DNA of 64,000 nucleotides from Colletes latitarsis. Lineage: Eukaryota > Arthropoda > Insecta > Hymenoptera > Colletidae. The position numbers and the translations under genes were made by a program. The notes under the pieces are model-generated. The model saw only the letters and a program-made list of their open reading frames with translations, was not told where the DNA came from and did not search any database. Below, in pieces: positions 1 to 10,177 of this stretch. The stretch covers positions 6,572,001 through 6,636,000 of the forward strand of contig NC_135141.1 in NCBI RefSeq assembly GCF_051014445.1. The letters are read 5' to 3'. Numbering within the stretch: position 1 is the stretch's first letter; every line of letters begins with the position of its first letter.

Positions 1-255
1 CCTTCAATGACCTTGTGTAATAGGTCGTTGAACTCGTTTTAAGATCCTCTATCGTGATACGGAAGCAAAAACATACCGAACCGTTTAAAAAAATGGATGT
101 GACCTTCAAATGTCCGAAGTACCTCCACCTGCAAAAAAACTATTATCGCCACCCAATAGCGCCCTTCGTACTGTGCAATTTACTTTAGCAAATATTTCTA
201 TGAAACTTATAGTTTCGAAGATATCTGAGGTGCTAATAGTTACTGCCCCACCCTG
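1..255 (-). mobile_element. End fragment of a DUF4817-type (IS630/Tc1-mariner) transposon
   Basis: This stretch matches, base for base over most of its length, the right end of the better-preserved copy at 54177-54431. It finishes with CCACCCTG followed by TA, the expected target dinucleotide of this superfamily. It is mostly the ~310-bp terminal inverted repeat; no transposase is present because the window begins inside the element. The open frame at 110-304 in this arm recurs at 54286-54510 because it lies in the repeat, so it is not a gene. Confidence 0.85.
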
Positions 256-520
256 TATATGCTTGTATGTATGTAGGTATGTTTGTATGTATGCATATAA
301 ATAAGTATCGCGTCGTGAGGAATGTCCTCACAGTAAGCCGTGTGCCGTTGTTTCATAATTCGCTTGTCGTCCAAAAAATAATAAAACTAAAGATAAAAAT
401 TTAACAATTACAATAAACTAACGGAACTGCTTTTGAATATTTATTTTTATAGTACTATCTAGAAATAGAAAGTACTACTGTATCTCAATTTATTTCCAAA
501 AGATCAAATTCCTTACATTT
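256..520. other. AT-rich interval, no gene seen
   Basis: Between the transposon end and the errantivirus LTR. It contains a TGTATGTA-type simple stretch (262-300) and low-complexity AT sequence. I see no coding frame, RNA gene or repeat matching elsewhere in the window. Confidence 0.5.
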
Positions 521-524
521 TAAG

Positions 525-991
525 TATCGCGATAACCGCCAATCGACCACCCACTAGACGAATGGGTTTCCCTTGTCCGGACCCAACGAGATGGGTCCAG
601 TTGGGAATCCGACCATTCAATAAGGGAATGTGCATTCCAAATGTCGCCAAGATGGTTATCCATCTTGGCGATAGACCCTCTAACAATACATCGATTTTCC
701 GAGCGTCCCCTTTTTCCAAAATTCCTAGTGTCGCCAAGATGGCTCCTCCTGATAACAGATTTCCCAAACACCCCCTTTCTCAGAATTCCTTGGCTGCTCT
801 CCTACTCTACCTCCCACCCCTTCAGGAGGCCTAAGTTAAATACCGGACCCAAACAGGGAGACGGGCAGTCTTGTACACCAGACCACAGGGTCACATTGTC
901 ATCCCGGACATACATGGTAAACCTATACCAGTTTGTACGAAAATTCTAATAAACGATCCAATAAATGTAATTCGGAGTTACCTCGACGACA
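525..991 (+). repeat. 5' LTR of the errantivirus
   Basis: Begins TATCGCGATAACC and ends CGACGACA; the 3' copy begins TATTGCGATAACC. A polyadenylation signal AATAAA lies at 948-953, near the 3' end of the LTR as expected for an R region. Short ORFs inside it recur in the 3' copy and are shadows. The start is set by the TAAG duplication and by the purine tract that abuts the 3' copy. Confidence 0.9.
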
Positions 992-995
992 TAAT

Positions 996-1008
996 TGGTG
1001 GCAGCGGT
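996..1008 (+). promoter_or_regulatory. tRNA primer-binding site
   Basis: TGGTGGCAGCGGT starts four bases after the LTR. It begins with TGG, complementary to the CCA tail of a tRNA, and from memory fits the 3' end of an insect tRNA-Leu. It would prime minus-strand DNA synthesis. The second gypsy element has a nearly identical site at 44758. Confidence 0.75.
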
Positions 1009-1237
1009 AAGGGATATCACTTTCGGGCTTATTCAGAAGAAAATATACTAGTTGTGCTAGTTATCCCATTAGTGGAAGTTTCTGAAGGTATCCCACTACG
1101 AACCCGAGAACTTCGAAGATCTACATAACCTGGATTCCAATTGGACGCAGTGGAGAAAGAGCAGCAGCAACGTAAGTCTCTCTACTGACACACTATCCGA
1201 CACTCTGCACGACTTCGTAACTGCTCCTTCTAACAAC
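1009..1237 (+). other. Errantivirus 5' leader
   Basis: Untranslated leader between the primer-binding site and the first plausible gag ATG at 1238. No gene seen. A packaging signal would be expected here in this family, but none can be recognised by eye. Confidence 0.5.
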
Positions 1238-1534
1238 ATGTCGAGAACACAAAGCCCGACTCGTGCCCAAATTGACATGAACCTGCTGGCCGAAAAATTA
1301 CTGCAAGTATGTGACAGATTGAAAGCTATAGAAGACAAAACGGAACCTAGACAGACTGTGCAAACATCGAGTGATCTGTTACGCAACACGGAAACGCATT
1401 CATTTGGTACAATTGAAAAATACGATAAATGCTTACAACTAATCCCAGACTTCGACGGAACGAACACCGAGATTTTCATCACCACGCTCATTAAAGTCTC
1501 GTCTATGCTAAACCAGAATCAACACTCATTACTT
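1238..1534 (+). pseudogene. gag: gag, N-terminal part (interrupted)
   Basis: An open frame of about 99 codons from the first ATG after the leader. It is hydrophilic, with a basic start and a QLIPDFDG-type segment seen near the N-terminal capsid region of many gypsy Gag proteins. At 1535 it runs straight into a solo LTR of another gypsy family, so the tracked frame ends with a few LTR-encoded residues. The rest of gag resumes at about 2832 in a frame consistent with a single original gene. Gag would form the virus-like particle. The split makes this copy non-functional. Confidence 0.8.
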
Positions 1535-1649
1535 TGTTACGTATGTCGAACGTTTCGTTCCTCAAATTTTTCTTGCCACTTGCGTGCATTATGAAATCGC
1601 CCTGCTACTTATCTAACCTTTGAAATGGGGGTCACTTCCGTCGCGATGC

Positions 1650-1751
1650 AGCAGCCCGTTAATTAATACAATTCGGAGAATAGAGCAGCCCGTTAATTAA
1701 TACAATTCGAAGAATAGAGCAGCCCGTTAATTAATACAATTCGGAGAATAG
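1650..1751 (+). repeat. 34-bp tandem repeat in LTR, three units
   Basis: Units 1650-1683, 1684-1717 and 1718-1751 share the core CAGCCCGTTAATTAATACAA with one base difference. The same LTR has two units at 43601-43668 and one at 34477-34510, so copy number differs between family members. Its position upstream of the TATA box suggests a promoter-proximal role, which is inference. Confidence 0.9.
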
Positions 1752-1805
1752 TGCACACGGTGATTTCTAACGTACTTTTGAATCCGCCCCACACAGATTT
1801 TTTGG

Positions 1806-1813
1806 TATATAAA
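1806..1813 (+). promoter_or_regulatory. TATA box of the second gypsy family LTR
   Basis: TATATAAA, conserved at the same place in the other two LTR copies (34566-34573 and 43723-43730). It is the only canonical TATA motif I noticed in the LTR and is a reasonable core promoter for Pol II. Confidence 0.6.
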
Positions 1814-2314
1814 CCCTGTGATATCATTACTCGGGGGATCATAATCGTACCGTCACGTTAGAGTCAACGTCACGTCTCTTGTCACGCGTATACGATTTGA
1901 TAGTCAGTTGTATCTTGCGAGATCGGGCTACCGTACCCTTTAGTATCAAACCATATAGAATCCGTGAACCGGCATAAATTCTATTGCGGCCTTTATTTCC
2001 AACTGACATACCCCCGCATCGCCAGTGCGTCAACACCGTGCAAGGTCATTTTAGGTAAATATAATCATTCTTTGAACGCGACATAAGATACACGAAACAA
2101 TTGTACTTTATTTGTTGATTTAAGAATATATCTACTTTTATTATCAAATCAGAGTTACCCAACTTCTTTAACCCACAATTATATAAAGCGATTATTATTA
2201 GTTAAACGTTCCCATAATAATATAACCTTACCGCTCGGGTTATATTATATTTAATAATTCACAGTTACGAGTTCAATTAACACATCCCCAAATCCAAATA
2301 CAACCTCTTACAAC

Positions 2315-2745
2315 CTAGTGGCTCCTCGATTACGCATCGAGTTCGTCCACGCAATCTATTACCATCCTAGCGGCTCCCTGATTTTGCATCAGGTTCGTCC
2401 GCATCCTACAGCTCCCTGATTTCGCATCAGGTTCGTCTGTGATTTATCCAACCTCCCAGCAGCTCCTCGATTTCGCATTGAGTTCGTCTGCGTTTCTTCC
2501 AACCTCCTAGCAGCTCCCCGATTTCGCATTGGGTTCGTCTGCGTCGTTATCAACAATCCTAGTGACTCCCCGATTTCGCATCGGGTTCGTTCACGACGTT
2601 TCACCCTCCTACGGCTCCCTGGTTTCGCACCAGGTTCGTCCGTACGTGACTCCATCCCAGAGGCTCCCTGATTTCGCATCAGGTTCGTCCTCGTTATCAA
2701 CTATCCTAGCGGCTCCCCGATTTCGCATCGGGTTCATCCGTGTAC
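2315..2745 (+). repeat. Array of nine short palindromes in the LTR
   Basis: Nine units of the form CTCC-stem-loop-stem-TTCGTC, such as CCTGATTTCGCATCAGG, start every 33-55 bp. The stem bases differ between units but remain complementary: TCGAT/ATCGA, CTGAT/ATCAG, CCGAT/ATCGG and CTGGT/ACCAG. The loop is nearly constant (TTCGC, TTTGC or TACGC). The array is conserved in the 43.5-kb LTR and partly at 35.06 kb. Short ORFs here on both strands are by-products of the repeat. Confidence 0.92.
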
Positions 2746-2831
2746 CTAACTAACAAATTGATACCATATTCCATACTCTCTCTCGCACTCGCAGGCCACG
2801 CGCGCTGCACGGCCCTGGCTCGTAACAACTT

Positions 2832-5648
2832 CTATTAGCTCTCATGGCACAAAAACTAAAAGGCCGTGCAGCATTAACAATTCGACCAGACACAATTACG
2901 ACAATCCCAAAATTAATAGAGAAAATTCGTTTTCTCTACGGGAAAACAATCGACACAGCATCCGTGAAAAATAAGCGGGACTCGTGTAAACAAAGGCCAC
3001 ACGAGCCCATTAACGACTTTATACATCGGTTTTCACAAATACAAGACGAATTGTTGACTGCCGTAAACTCTGAAAGAAGACTCCAAACCTACATCGACAT
3101 TAAGGAAATCATCTGCAACGAAGAGGGTATCCAAACATTCAGACGCAATGTAAAGCCTGAAATCTCGCAATACTTGTTTAGCCAACAACTCGACACTCTA
3201 AACCAAGCATTCGAAGCCGCACGCATGTATGACACAGAACTCCAATACATGCAACAATCAAGGATGTGGACTCAACCAAGGGACCACAAGGCGCACAGAG
3301 AATCTACCAATCAAAGAAACCAACCTCGAAGAAATCCTGACACGAGATGGGACAACAAAGAGTGCAACTTCTGCAAACGACGAGGACACACGGAAAACGA
3401 ATGCAGGACGAAGCAATGGAAAAGAACAAGAAGGAAGGCGAGCCGAACAACAGCGAAATTTTCAACGGGCCCAGCCGAACTCAACACCGCCAGGAGCACA
3501 ATCATCATCGGAAACGCCTGGTCCGCAGCAACAGAGGACCATCGTGTAGACCACTCCCCGTTTGTTCAACTAGAAGTACCAGGGCTCCAACCTACTACAT
3601 TCCTCATCGACACAGGTAGCGAAATTTCAATAATTAAACAAAAGCAAATCATCGACCAAAGCTTACCCAGAGGAGAATCGATAACGCTCAGGGGCATCAC
3701 GAACAATACCACGGATACGTTATACTCTGTACTCGTGCCGTTTAATGATAAATGTAACGAACTTCAAGTCGTTAATGATAATTCTCCAATTTTACAAGAC
3801 GGGATACTAGGGGCAGACTTCCTATTTAACCACAACTTCTCCCTTTCTTGTAACTCATTTATAATCGGCAATATCATTAAACGACGTGCAAACGCCAAGA
3901 GCAATTGTCAAAACAAAACGGTACTGGTCAATTTTATAACCGGAATAGGAGCAATTACGAAGGTCGATGCAAATGGTCACCCCATACTCCCACATTCCCT
4001 TAAGGATCAAATCGAATCAGTAGAGGATTTTAACGAAAAATCGGCTTACCGTATACAAGGTAGCAGTAACAGTAGCGAGAGGATCGATCTCTTAAGAGAG
4101 AATACTCGGTTAGATCACCTAACAGAGGGCAAAGATCAGATTTGGGAAATCGTTTCAAACTCCCACGATATTTTCATATTGCCTGGAGACCCTCTTCCTA
4201 AATCCTCAATCCTCGAACACGAAATTAAAACGACTGACGAGATTCCGATACACACCAAACAATACCGATATCCCCCAATACACCAAGACGAAATTAAACG
4301 ACAGGTGATGGAGATGTTACAGAAAGGTATCATTAGGGATAACAATAGCCCACACAACAGTCCCATATGGATCGTTCCGAAAAAACAAGACGCGTCCGGT
4401 AAAAAAAAGTGGCGATTAGTCATAGATTACCGGAAACTAAATGAAAAAACTATAAAAGATTCATATCCAATACCCAACATCGATGAAATCTTGGACAGAC
4501 TAGGTAACGCGAAATACTTTTCCGCTTTCGATCTAGCCTCGGGTTTTCACCAGATCGGAGTTACGGAAACCGATATTCAAAAAACCGCTTTTTCGACTAG
4601 CGACGACCATTACGAATTTCTACGAATGCCTTTCGGATTGAAAAACGCACCACCGACATTCCAAAGACTCATGAACCGCGGTTTGCAAGGACTGATCGGT
4701 AACAACTGCTTCGTCTACATCGACGATATTGTAGTTTTCGGAAGGACCTTAGAAGAACACAACAACAACTTAAAGATCTTGTTCGAACGACTGAGACAGT
4801 GCGGTTTAAAACTACAACCTGACAAATGCGAATATCTAAAGCCGGAACTAGAATACTTAGGTCATGTTATTTCGTCTGACGGGGTACAACCCAATCCGAA
4901 ACGCATAGACAAGGTGAAAAACTATCCGGTTCCCAAAAATCCCAAAGAAATTAAGCAGTTCTTAGGACTGTGCGGGTACTATAGGAAATTCATACAAAAC
5001 TTCGCCAGAATCGCGAAACCCCTCAATCAGCTCTTAAGAAAAGATAAAAAGTTTGAATGGACGAACGACCAACAGGTAGCTTTCGAGACCCTATGCAACG
5101 CACTGACGACGCAACCCCTTTTACAATATCCGAACTGGACGAAACCTTTCGTGTTAACGACCGACGCGAGCAATTACGCCCTAGGTGCGGTATTATCGCA
5201 AGGGACTATCGGCCAAGACAAACCAATCGCGTACGCTTCGAGAACCTTAAATAACGCAGAGACCCGATACACAACGACTGAAAAGGAATTACTAGCGATT
5301 GTTTGGGCAACCAAACATTTCCACTAATATCTATACGGACGAAAGTTCACCATTGTGACTGATCACAGACCACTTGTCTGGTTGATGAACGTGAAGGACC
5401 CAAATTCACGTTTAGTGCGATGGCGACTAAAACTATTAGAATACGACTACGAAATAGTCTACAAACAAGGGAAAATCAATACGAACGCAGACGCACTTTC
5501 ACGATGTACGGTTAGAATCATCGAAGACAAACTTATAGGCGACGAATTAGAAAAGTATATAACGTTTTATTCAAAGAACCCCCAGACATCGAGAGAGGAC
5601 GAAAAATTCATTAACGAACTAGTAGGGCATCCAAAACCTACTACGTAG
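2832..5648 (+). pseudogene. gag-pol: gag end and pol: nucleocapsid, protease, RT, RNase H
   Basis: An 827-codon frame (first ATG at 2844) carries the end of capsid and a CCHC knuckle (residues 174-187, C-x2-C-x4-H-x4-C). These are followed by a protease with the active-site triplet DTG (256-258), reverse transcriptase with catalytic YIDD (625-628), and the start of RNase H with TTDAS near residue 772. A TAA at 5325-5327 replaces a sense codon in RNase H; the same frame then continues through TDHRPLVW to 5648. A frameshift near 5630-5646 moves the downstream part to another frame. Gag and protease-RT share one frame here, so no programmed frameshift is needed between them. Confidence 0.9.
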
Positions 5649-6969
5649 CAAAAGCGGTCCCTCATTACAGTCTCAGGTAACAATCCGCCAAGGTCTCCGG
5701 AAAGAGCTCCCGACTATCATTTATACGGAGACACCTCCCGAAATAACTGAAAAGAACAAAACCTATCTATCCCCGCATGAAACTGACAAATCAAAACTAG
5801 AGACCATAACCAAAATTTTAAACGACGGTTCTAAGATCAACATAATACAAGATCGAAATTATAACACTGAACTTGCTACGCTTTTTTCAACCTTAAATCG
5901 AGGCATAGAAATTTACGTTTCTAAACCAATCCCCTCAGACAAACAAGAAATCATTGGGTTAGCACACGATTCGATCTTCGGAGGCCATTACGCTTACGAT
6001 AAAACATTACAAAAGATTCGTAAACAATATGAATGGCCAAACATCACGAGGGACGTAAAGACCTATGTCGAAAACTGCGAAACTTGTCAACGACAGAAAG
6101 ACACGAAACGACAAACATACATGCCGCAAGCAACTGACATTCCCTCAAAACCGACTGACAAAATTTCCCTCGATCTAGTAGGACCTTTGGACGCGACTCC
6201 TCGCAATAACAAATATATTCTAGTCATACAGGACTATCTAACTAGATATATCATTTGCGAACCGCTAATCGATAAATCTACGGCAGCCATCATACAAGCC
6301 GTTTGGGCTTCGTGGCTACGCATTTTTGGCAAACCTAAAGAGATCCTGACAGATAACGCAAAAGAATTTACTTCTCAAGAATTTGCTGAATTCTGCAATC
6401 TTATGAGATCAAGACACGTCCTCACTTCCGTATACCACCCACAATCTAATGGTAAAAACGAAAGATCTCACAGCATTCTAAAGGAGTACATTCGGTGCTA
6501 CCAAACAGCAGAAAAACCTTGGGATCTCCTACTCCCTCAGGCAATGCTTAACTATAATTGCACGACTAACCGCTCCACTGGATATACACCATTCGAACTG
6601 CAACTGGGCTATAAACCCAATAGTATCTTCGACGAACAGGACGAATTACTGACTCTGAGACAGCAAATAGGGAACCTTAAATTCAAACACGAGAATAAAA
6701 TAATCGAGACCCTCGAAAATCTCCAGTCACAGCAACCTTCCATGTCCTACGATCACCTTGAAACGATTTCCGAAGGTAACCAAGTTCTTATACGTAACTA
6801 CACCGCCAAATCATTGGAGGAACGATGGCGAGGACCTTTCGGGGTTGTAGAAGCAATTGATGGTCATTCGATCAAAGTAAATGAAAATGGACGAGTAACC
6901 GCGCATCATAGGACTAACGTCAAACTTTTTAAACGAGCGTCACCTACCATTTCAGACGATGAAACCTAG
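5641..6969 (+). pseudogene. pol: pol C-terminal part: integrase
   Basis: Downstream of the frameshift the frame is open through a zinc-binding HHCC segment (about 5965-6090, ending CETCQRQK). The integrase core follows, with the first catalytic Asp in LDLVGPL, the second in LTDNAKEF and Glu in NGKNERSH. A C-terminal basic region with RWRGPFGV resembles the GPY/F module. The ATG at 6121 is internal and not a real start. Integrase inserts the DNA copy into the genome. This part has no stop and all catalytic acids are visible, but it depends on upstream frames that are broken. Confidence 0.88.
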
Positions 6970-8872
6970 CAGAAGCTTCGTAATCGCTCCGAACCTTATG
7001 ACGACCATGGCCATAATATGGATTACGAATAATATCTCAACGACTCAAACCAGCGATGAAAAATATTCCATGACCGCACTCAGCGATCAAGAATCCATCT
7101 TTCTCGAGCACCTAAGTAGAGTTAGGATTTTTCATGAACAATGGAAAATAGTCGTCGGTTACGATTTTGCTCATATCGAAACTGATCTACGGGCTATCGA
7201 GGATTTGTACCAGCGTATCCTAACCGGGCTGTGCCTTCGAGACATATCGGGGGATAAATTCACGTGTTCATCACGCAACCGACTAGTAAAACGAGTAGCA
7301 TCTTTCAGCCACGTTCGGGGAGAGCTTCGCAATGCTTTTTATACTGCAGGAATTGATAGCAGCTCCTCGCGCGCACGGCGTGGAATTTTCGATTTCGTCG
7401 GAGAAATAAGCAAAACCCTCTTTGGTACACTCGGCGCATCAGACGCACAATATTATAATAACGAACTCGATAAACTCGACGCGGATCAGAAAACAGTCAT
7501 TAATTACCTACGTAACCAGACGAGTATAATCCTTAATGCTGTGAAAACAAACACAGCTCTGTTTAACAAAACGCACACTCAAATCGAGTCAATAAATACT
7601 CAGTTTAACAAACTGAGAAACCTGTCGAAAGAAAACGAGATGAACATACAAATCGACGAAATAATCATGGACCTCGAACAAAGTATCGACGAGTTACGCG
7701 AACAAATTAGAAATATAGAGGATCTAACCTTCGACGCTAAACACGGTATTGTTAAACCCTACATTCTTCCACCCGAACAACTATTCAAGATACTCGAGGA
7801 ACACGAGCACGTCGATAATTTCCCAGTGCCACTTAAGGAAACGTATTACATGGCACTCATCGATATTTGCGAAATAAATATAGGTCTCAACGGAAAGCGC
7901 GCCCTACTAGAAATAAGAATTCCTTTGTTAGAAGAACAAGCCTTCAATCTTGTTAAGGTAATTTCTCTCCTAGTTTATGGATGGATATTCCATTCAATAA
8001 TAAACACACAACAGCGCCTTGTTCTCCTAGACCCCATGCGACTTGTTTTCATACCGATAGCGACGAACGATTTGATTAACGCAAAGAAACTCAACGACCA
8101 GATGATTCTTAAGCGAAATACCCCCGACTATTCAACGAGTTTCAGGGACAACTGCTTAACCAGTATTCTCACTAAGCATGAGCCAGAAAATTGTGAAACG
8201 CGGTATATGCAAATACAAAACACTGTATGGATACAGCTCCATACAGGAAACCAATGGCTGGGTATAGCACCAAAATCAGAAACCTTGCATATACTGTATT
8301 CGGGCAAAGAACCTAGACATCTGGAAATTAATCATAATTTTGTACTAACCTTAGCACCCGACTGCACCGGAATTTCATTTTCAGCTACTTTAAAGCCGAC
8401 CAATATTTTGTACCATAATAATACGATCAATAACGATCAAATAGTGCTTGTAAGAATCAGAACCCCTAATATCAATATATCGGAAACCGTAATCCCTCTG
8501 AACCTTGTACAAGAGGTGCATATCGATCCTGAAAACTTGCAATCCGTTGGACGAACACTAAGCGAACTGCAAGAAGCATCCGAACAAATCTCTCATCACC
8601 AGCGCATGAAAACTTGGAAAGAAAATTTTTTTGATTACCTTTCCTATGCAGGATACACAGCCCTTACGTGCTTACTGTTCGTCTTCCTCGTAAAAATAGG
8701 ATTCTTTAGAGCACTAGTTAATGTATTAAGAACGCTCATCGGCAACTGCTATACGCACTGCAGTTTTAACAACCGTGCGCCTACAGACCACGTCACATAT
8801 TCCTCTGTCCCCCGAGCAACAGAAACACGTTCGTTAGCTCCTACACTTATGGACCGTCTGTCTAGATCGTAG
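6959..8872 (+). CDS. env: Envelope fusion protein, errantivirus/baculovirus-F type
   Basis: A 637-residue open frame overlapping the end of pol by 11 bases. Features visible: a weakly hydrophobic N-terminus (residues 14-24) that could be a poor signal peptide; a dibasic furin-like site RARR at 138-141, followed directly by the glycine- and phenylalanine-containing segment GIFDFVGE typical of an F-type fusion peptide; a long helical heptad-rich stretch after it; and one membrane segment near residues 562-583 with a ~54-residue tail. This organisation matches envelope proteins of insect errantiviruses, thought to be acquired from baculovirus-type fusion genes. It is uninterrupted although gag and pol are broken. 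Expression and function cannot be judged from sequence. Confidence 0.88.
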   Translation: MKPSRSFVIAPNLMTTMAIIWITNNISTTQTSDEKYSMTALSDQESIFLEHLSRVRIFHEQWKIVVGYDFAHIETDLRAIEDLYQRILTGLCLRDISGDKFTCSSRNRLVKRVASFSHVRGELRNAFYTAGIDSSSSRARRGIFDFVGEISKTLFGTLGASDAQYYNNELDKLDADQKTVINYLRNQTSIILNAVKTNTALFNKTHTQIESINTQFNKLRNLSKENEMNIQIDEIIMDLEQSIDELREQIRNIEDLTFDAKHGIVKPYILPPEQLFKILEEHEHVDNFPVPLKETYYMALIDICEINIGLNGKRALLEIRIPLLEEQAFNLVKVISLLVYGWIFHSIINTQQRLVLLDPMRLVFIPIATNDLINAKKLNDQMILKRNTPDYSTSFRDNCLTSILTKHEPENCETRYMQIQNTVWIQLHTGNQWLGIAPKSETLHILYSGKEPRHLEINHNFVLTLAPDCTGISFSATLKPTNILYHNNTINNDQIVLVRIRTPNINISETVIPLNLVQEVHIDPENLQSVGRTLSELQEASEQISHHQRMKTWKENFFDYLSYAGYTALTCLLFVFLVKIGFFRALVNVLRTLIGNCYTHCSFNNRAPTDHVTYSSVPRATETRSLAPTLMDRLSRS

Positions 8873-8887
8873 ACAAAGGTCCCCTAT

Positions 8888-8898
8888 AAGGGGGAAGG
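8888..8898 (+). promoter_or_regulatory. Polypurine tract of the errantivirus
   Basis: AAGGGGGAAGG abuts the 3' LTR. In LTR retroelements this tract primes plus-strand DNA synthesis, and its end fixes the LTR start at 8899. Confidence 0.8.
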
Positions 8899-9366
8899 TA
8901 TTGCGATAACCGCCAATCGACCACCCACTAGAAGAATGGGTTTCCCTTGTTCGGACCCAACGAGATGGGTCCAGTTGGGAATCCGACCATTCAATAAAGG
9001 AATGTGCATTCCAAGTGTCGCCAAGATGGTTATCCATCTTGGCGATAGACCCTCTAAACAATATACCGATTTTCCGAGCGTCCCCTTTTTCCAAAATTCC
9101 TAGTGTCGCCAAGATGGCTCCTCCTGATAACAGATTTCCCAAACACCCCCTTTCTCAGAATTCCTTGGCTGCTCTCCTACTCTACCTCCCACCCCTTCAG
9201 GAGGCCTAAGTTAAATACCGGACCCAAACAGGGAGACGGGCAGTCTTGTACATCAGACCACAGGGTCACATTGTCATCCCGGACATACATGGTAAACCTA
9301 TACCAGTTTGTATGAAAATTCTAATAAACGATCCAATAAATGTAATTCGGAGTTACCTCGACGACA
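8899..9366 (+). repeat. 3' LTR of the errantivirus
   Basis: Near-identical to 525-991. It ends CGACGACA, followed by the TAAG duplication at 9367-9370. The AATAAA signal is at 9323-9328 and would direct polyadenylation of the genomic RNA. Confidence 0.92.
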
Positions 9367-9447
9367 TAAGTGCTTGGTATACTTATGATACGCACTGTAT
9401 TGTGTTATTCAGGCGTGATATCTTAAGCGAGCGAAGTCATATCCGAG

Positions 9448-9660
9448 CGATACCGCGCATCCGGCCGCAGCGACTTCGCGCCTAGACGCAAACTCGGCAC
9501 ATTCCTGCGCGAGAGAGACAACACGAGCAGCCTCGAAACCCAAGCTGGACCGCTCATTCCGACTGCTGCAAACTCAGCAGCATTCACCGTCTCACTCTAA
9601 CGAGACCTCAGGCAAAGTGCGCCGTGTTCCCCACAGAAGAGATGGAAACAACAACCAATT
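9448..9660 (+). repeat. Left copy of a 213-bp direct repeat
   Basis: GCGCATCCGGCCGCAGCGAC and what follows recur at 14751-14963 in the same orientation. The left copy stops at the left end of the 5-kb element (9664); the right copy starts about 12 bases after its right end. The sequence is GC-rich relative to its surroundings. I do not recognise it. Confidence 0.85.
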
Positions 9661-10177
9661 GAGCCCATAATTATGAAAGTGGTCTAACAAGGAACATTCG
9701 CGAACGATCCGGCTTCGATTTTGATGAAACTTCGTACACTTATGAAGCAGCCAAAAATAATCGACACGTTTTTTTTTAGCTGCGGTAACTCGAGTTTAAG
9801 GGGTGAAACCACCCCTTGAAGTTTTGGCTCAAAACGGCTATCTCGAAAACGGAAAAATATACGAAAAAATTGTTAATGGGCGAGGTTAATGGTTTCGTAT
9901 GTACAATAACATGGTGTTAAAAAATTTAACAAAATACAATTTGTTTATAACAAAAAAAATTTCTTAACTTAATTTTTCATTTTATTGAAACTTTCATAAT
10001 GACAAAAAATGACGACCATTTTATTCCAAATCCATTGGTATGTAATATTTTAAAATTGCTTCTTACAGTTTTGCAGATTTTGATAATTTACATCTTGCGC
10101 GCACATCCACTATTGTAGCAGCCGTTCTAACTTTGATTTTAATGAAGCACTGTAGGCTTGCACTAAATTATACAATA

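Larger units (their letters stand above)
1535..2827 (+). mobile_element. Solo LTR of the second gypsy family, inserted in gag
   Basis: Starts TGTTACGTATG and ends GCTCGTAACA, with ACTT duplicated on both sides (1531-1534 and 2828-2831). It matches the 5' LTR of the 43.5-kb element along its length, including the 34-bp tandem units, TATA box and palindrome array, and has no internal region. A solo LTR arises by recombination between the two LTRs of a full insertion. It therefore marks a past full-length insertion into the errantivirus gag. Confidence 0.95.
525..9366 (+). mobile_element. Errantivirus-type Ty3/gypsy element (LTR-gag-pol-env-LTR), broken
   Basis: Two near-identical LTRs (525-991 and 8899-9366; about ten differences by eye) bound gag, pol and env. 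The 4-bp sequence TAAG lies directly outside both LTRs (521-524 and 9367-9370), as expected for a target-site duplication. Domain order is gag, CCHC knuckle, protease, RT, RNase H, integrase, envelope, which places it with insect errantiviruses (gypsy group). It cannot be autonomous as it stands: gag is split by a 1.3-kb solo LTR, pol has one stop and one frameshift, while env is open. The similarity of the LTRs suggests fairly recent insertion. Confidence 0.93.

Noticed and set aside
2366..2396. tRNA-like T-arm in the palindrome units
   Set aside because: GGTTCGTCC resembles a T-arm, but no acceptor, D or anticodon arms can be drawn around it, so no tRNA gene is called.
2315..2745. CRISPR-like array (regular repeats with variable spacers)
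   Set aside because: The palindromes vary in the stem, the spacers are short and similar, the array is inside an LTR, and the genome is eukaryotic.
2389..2753. ORFs with repeated TNLMRNQGA-like peptides (also 44314-44678)
   Set aside because: They are translations of the palindrome array in an LTR and reflect the DNA repeat, not a protein.
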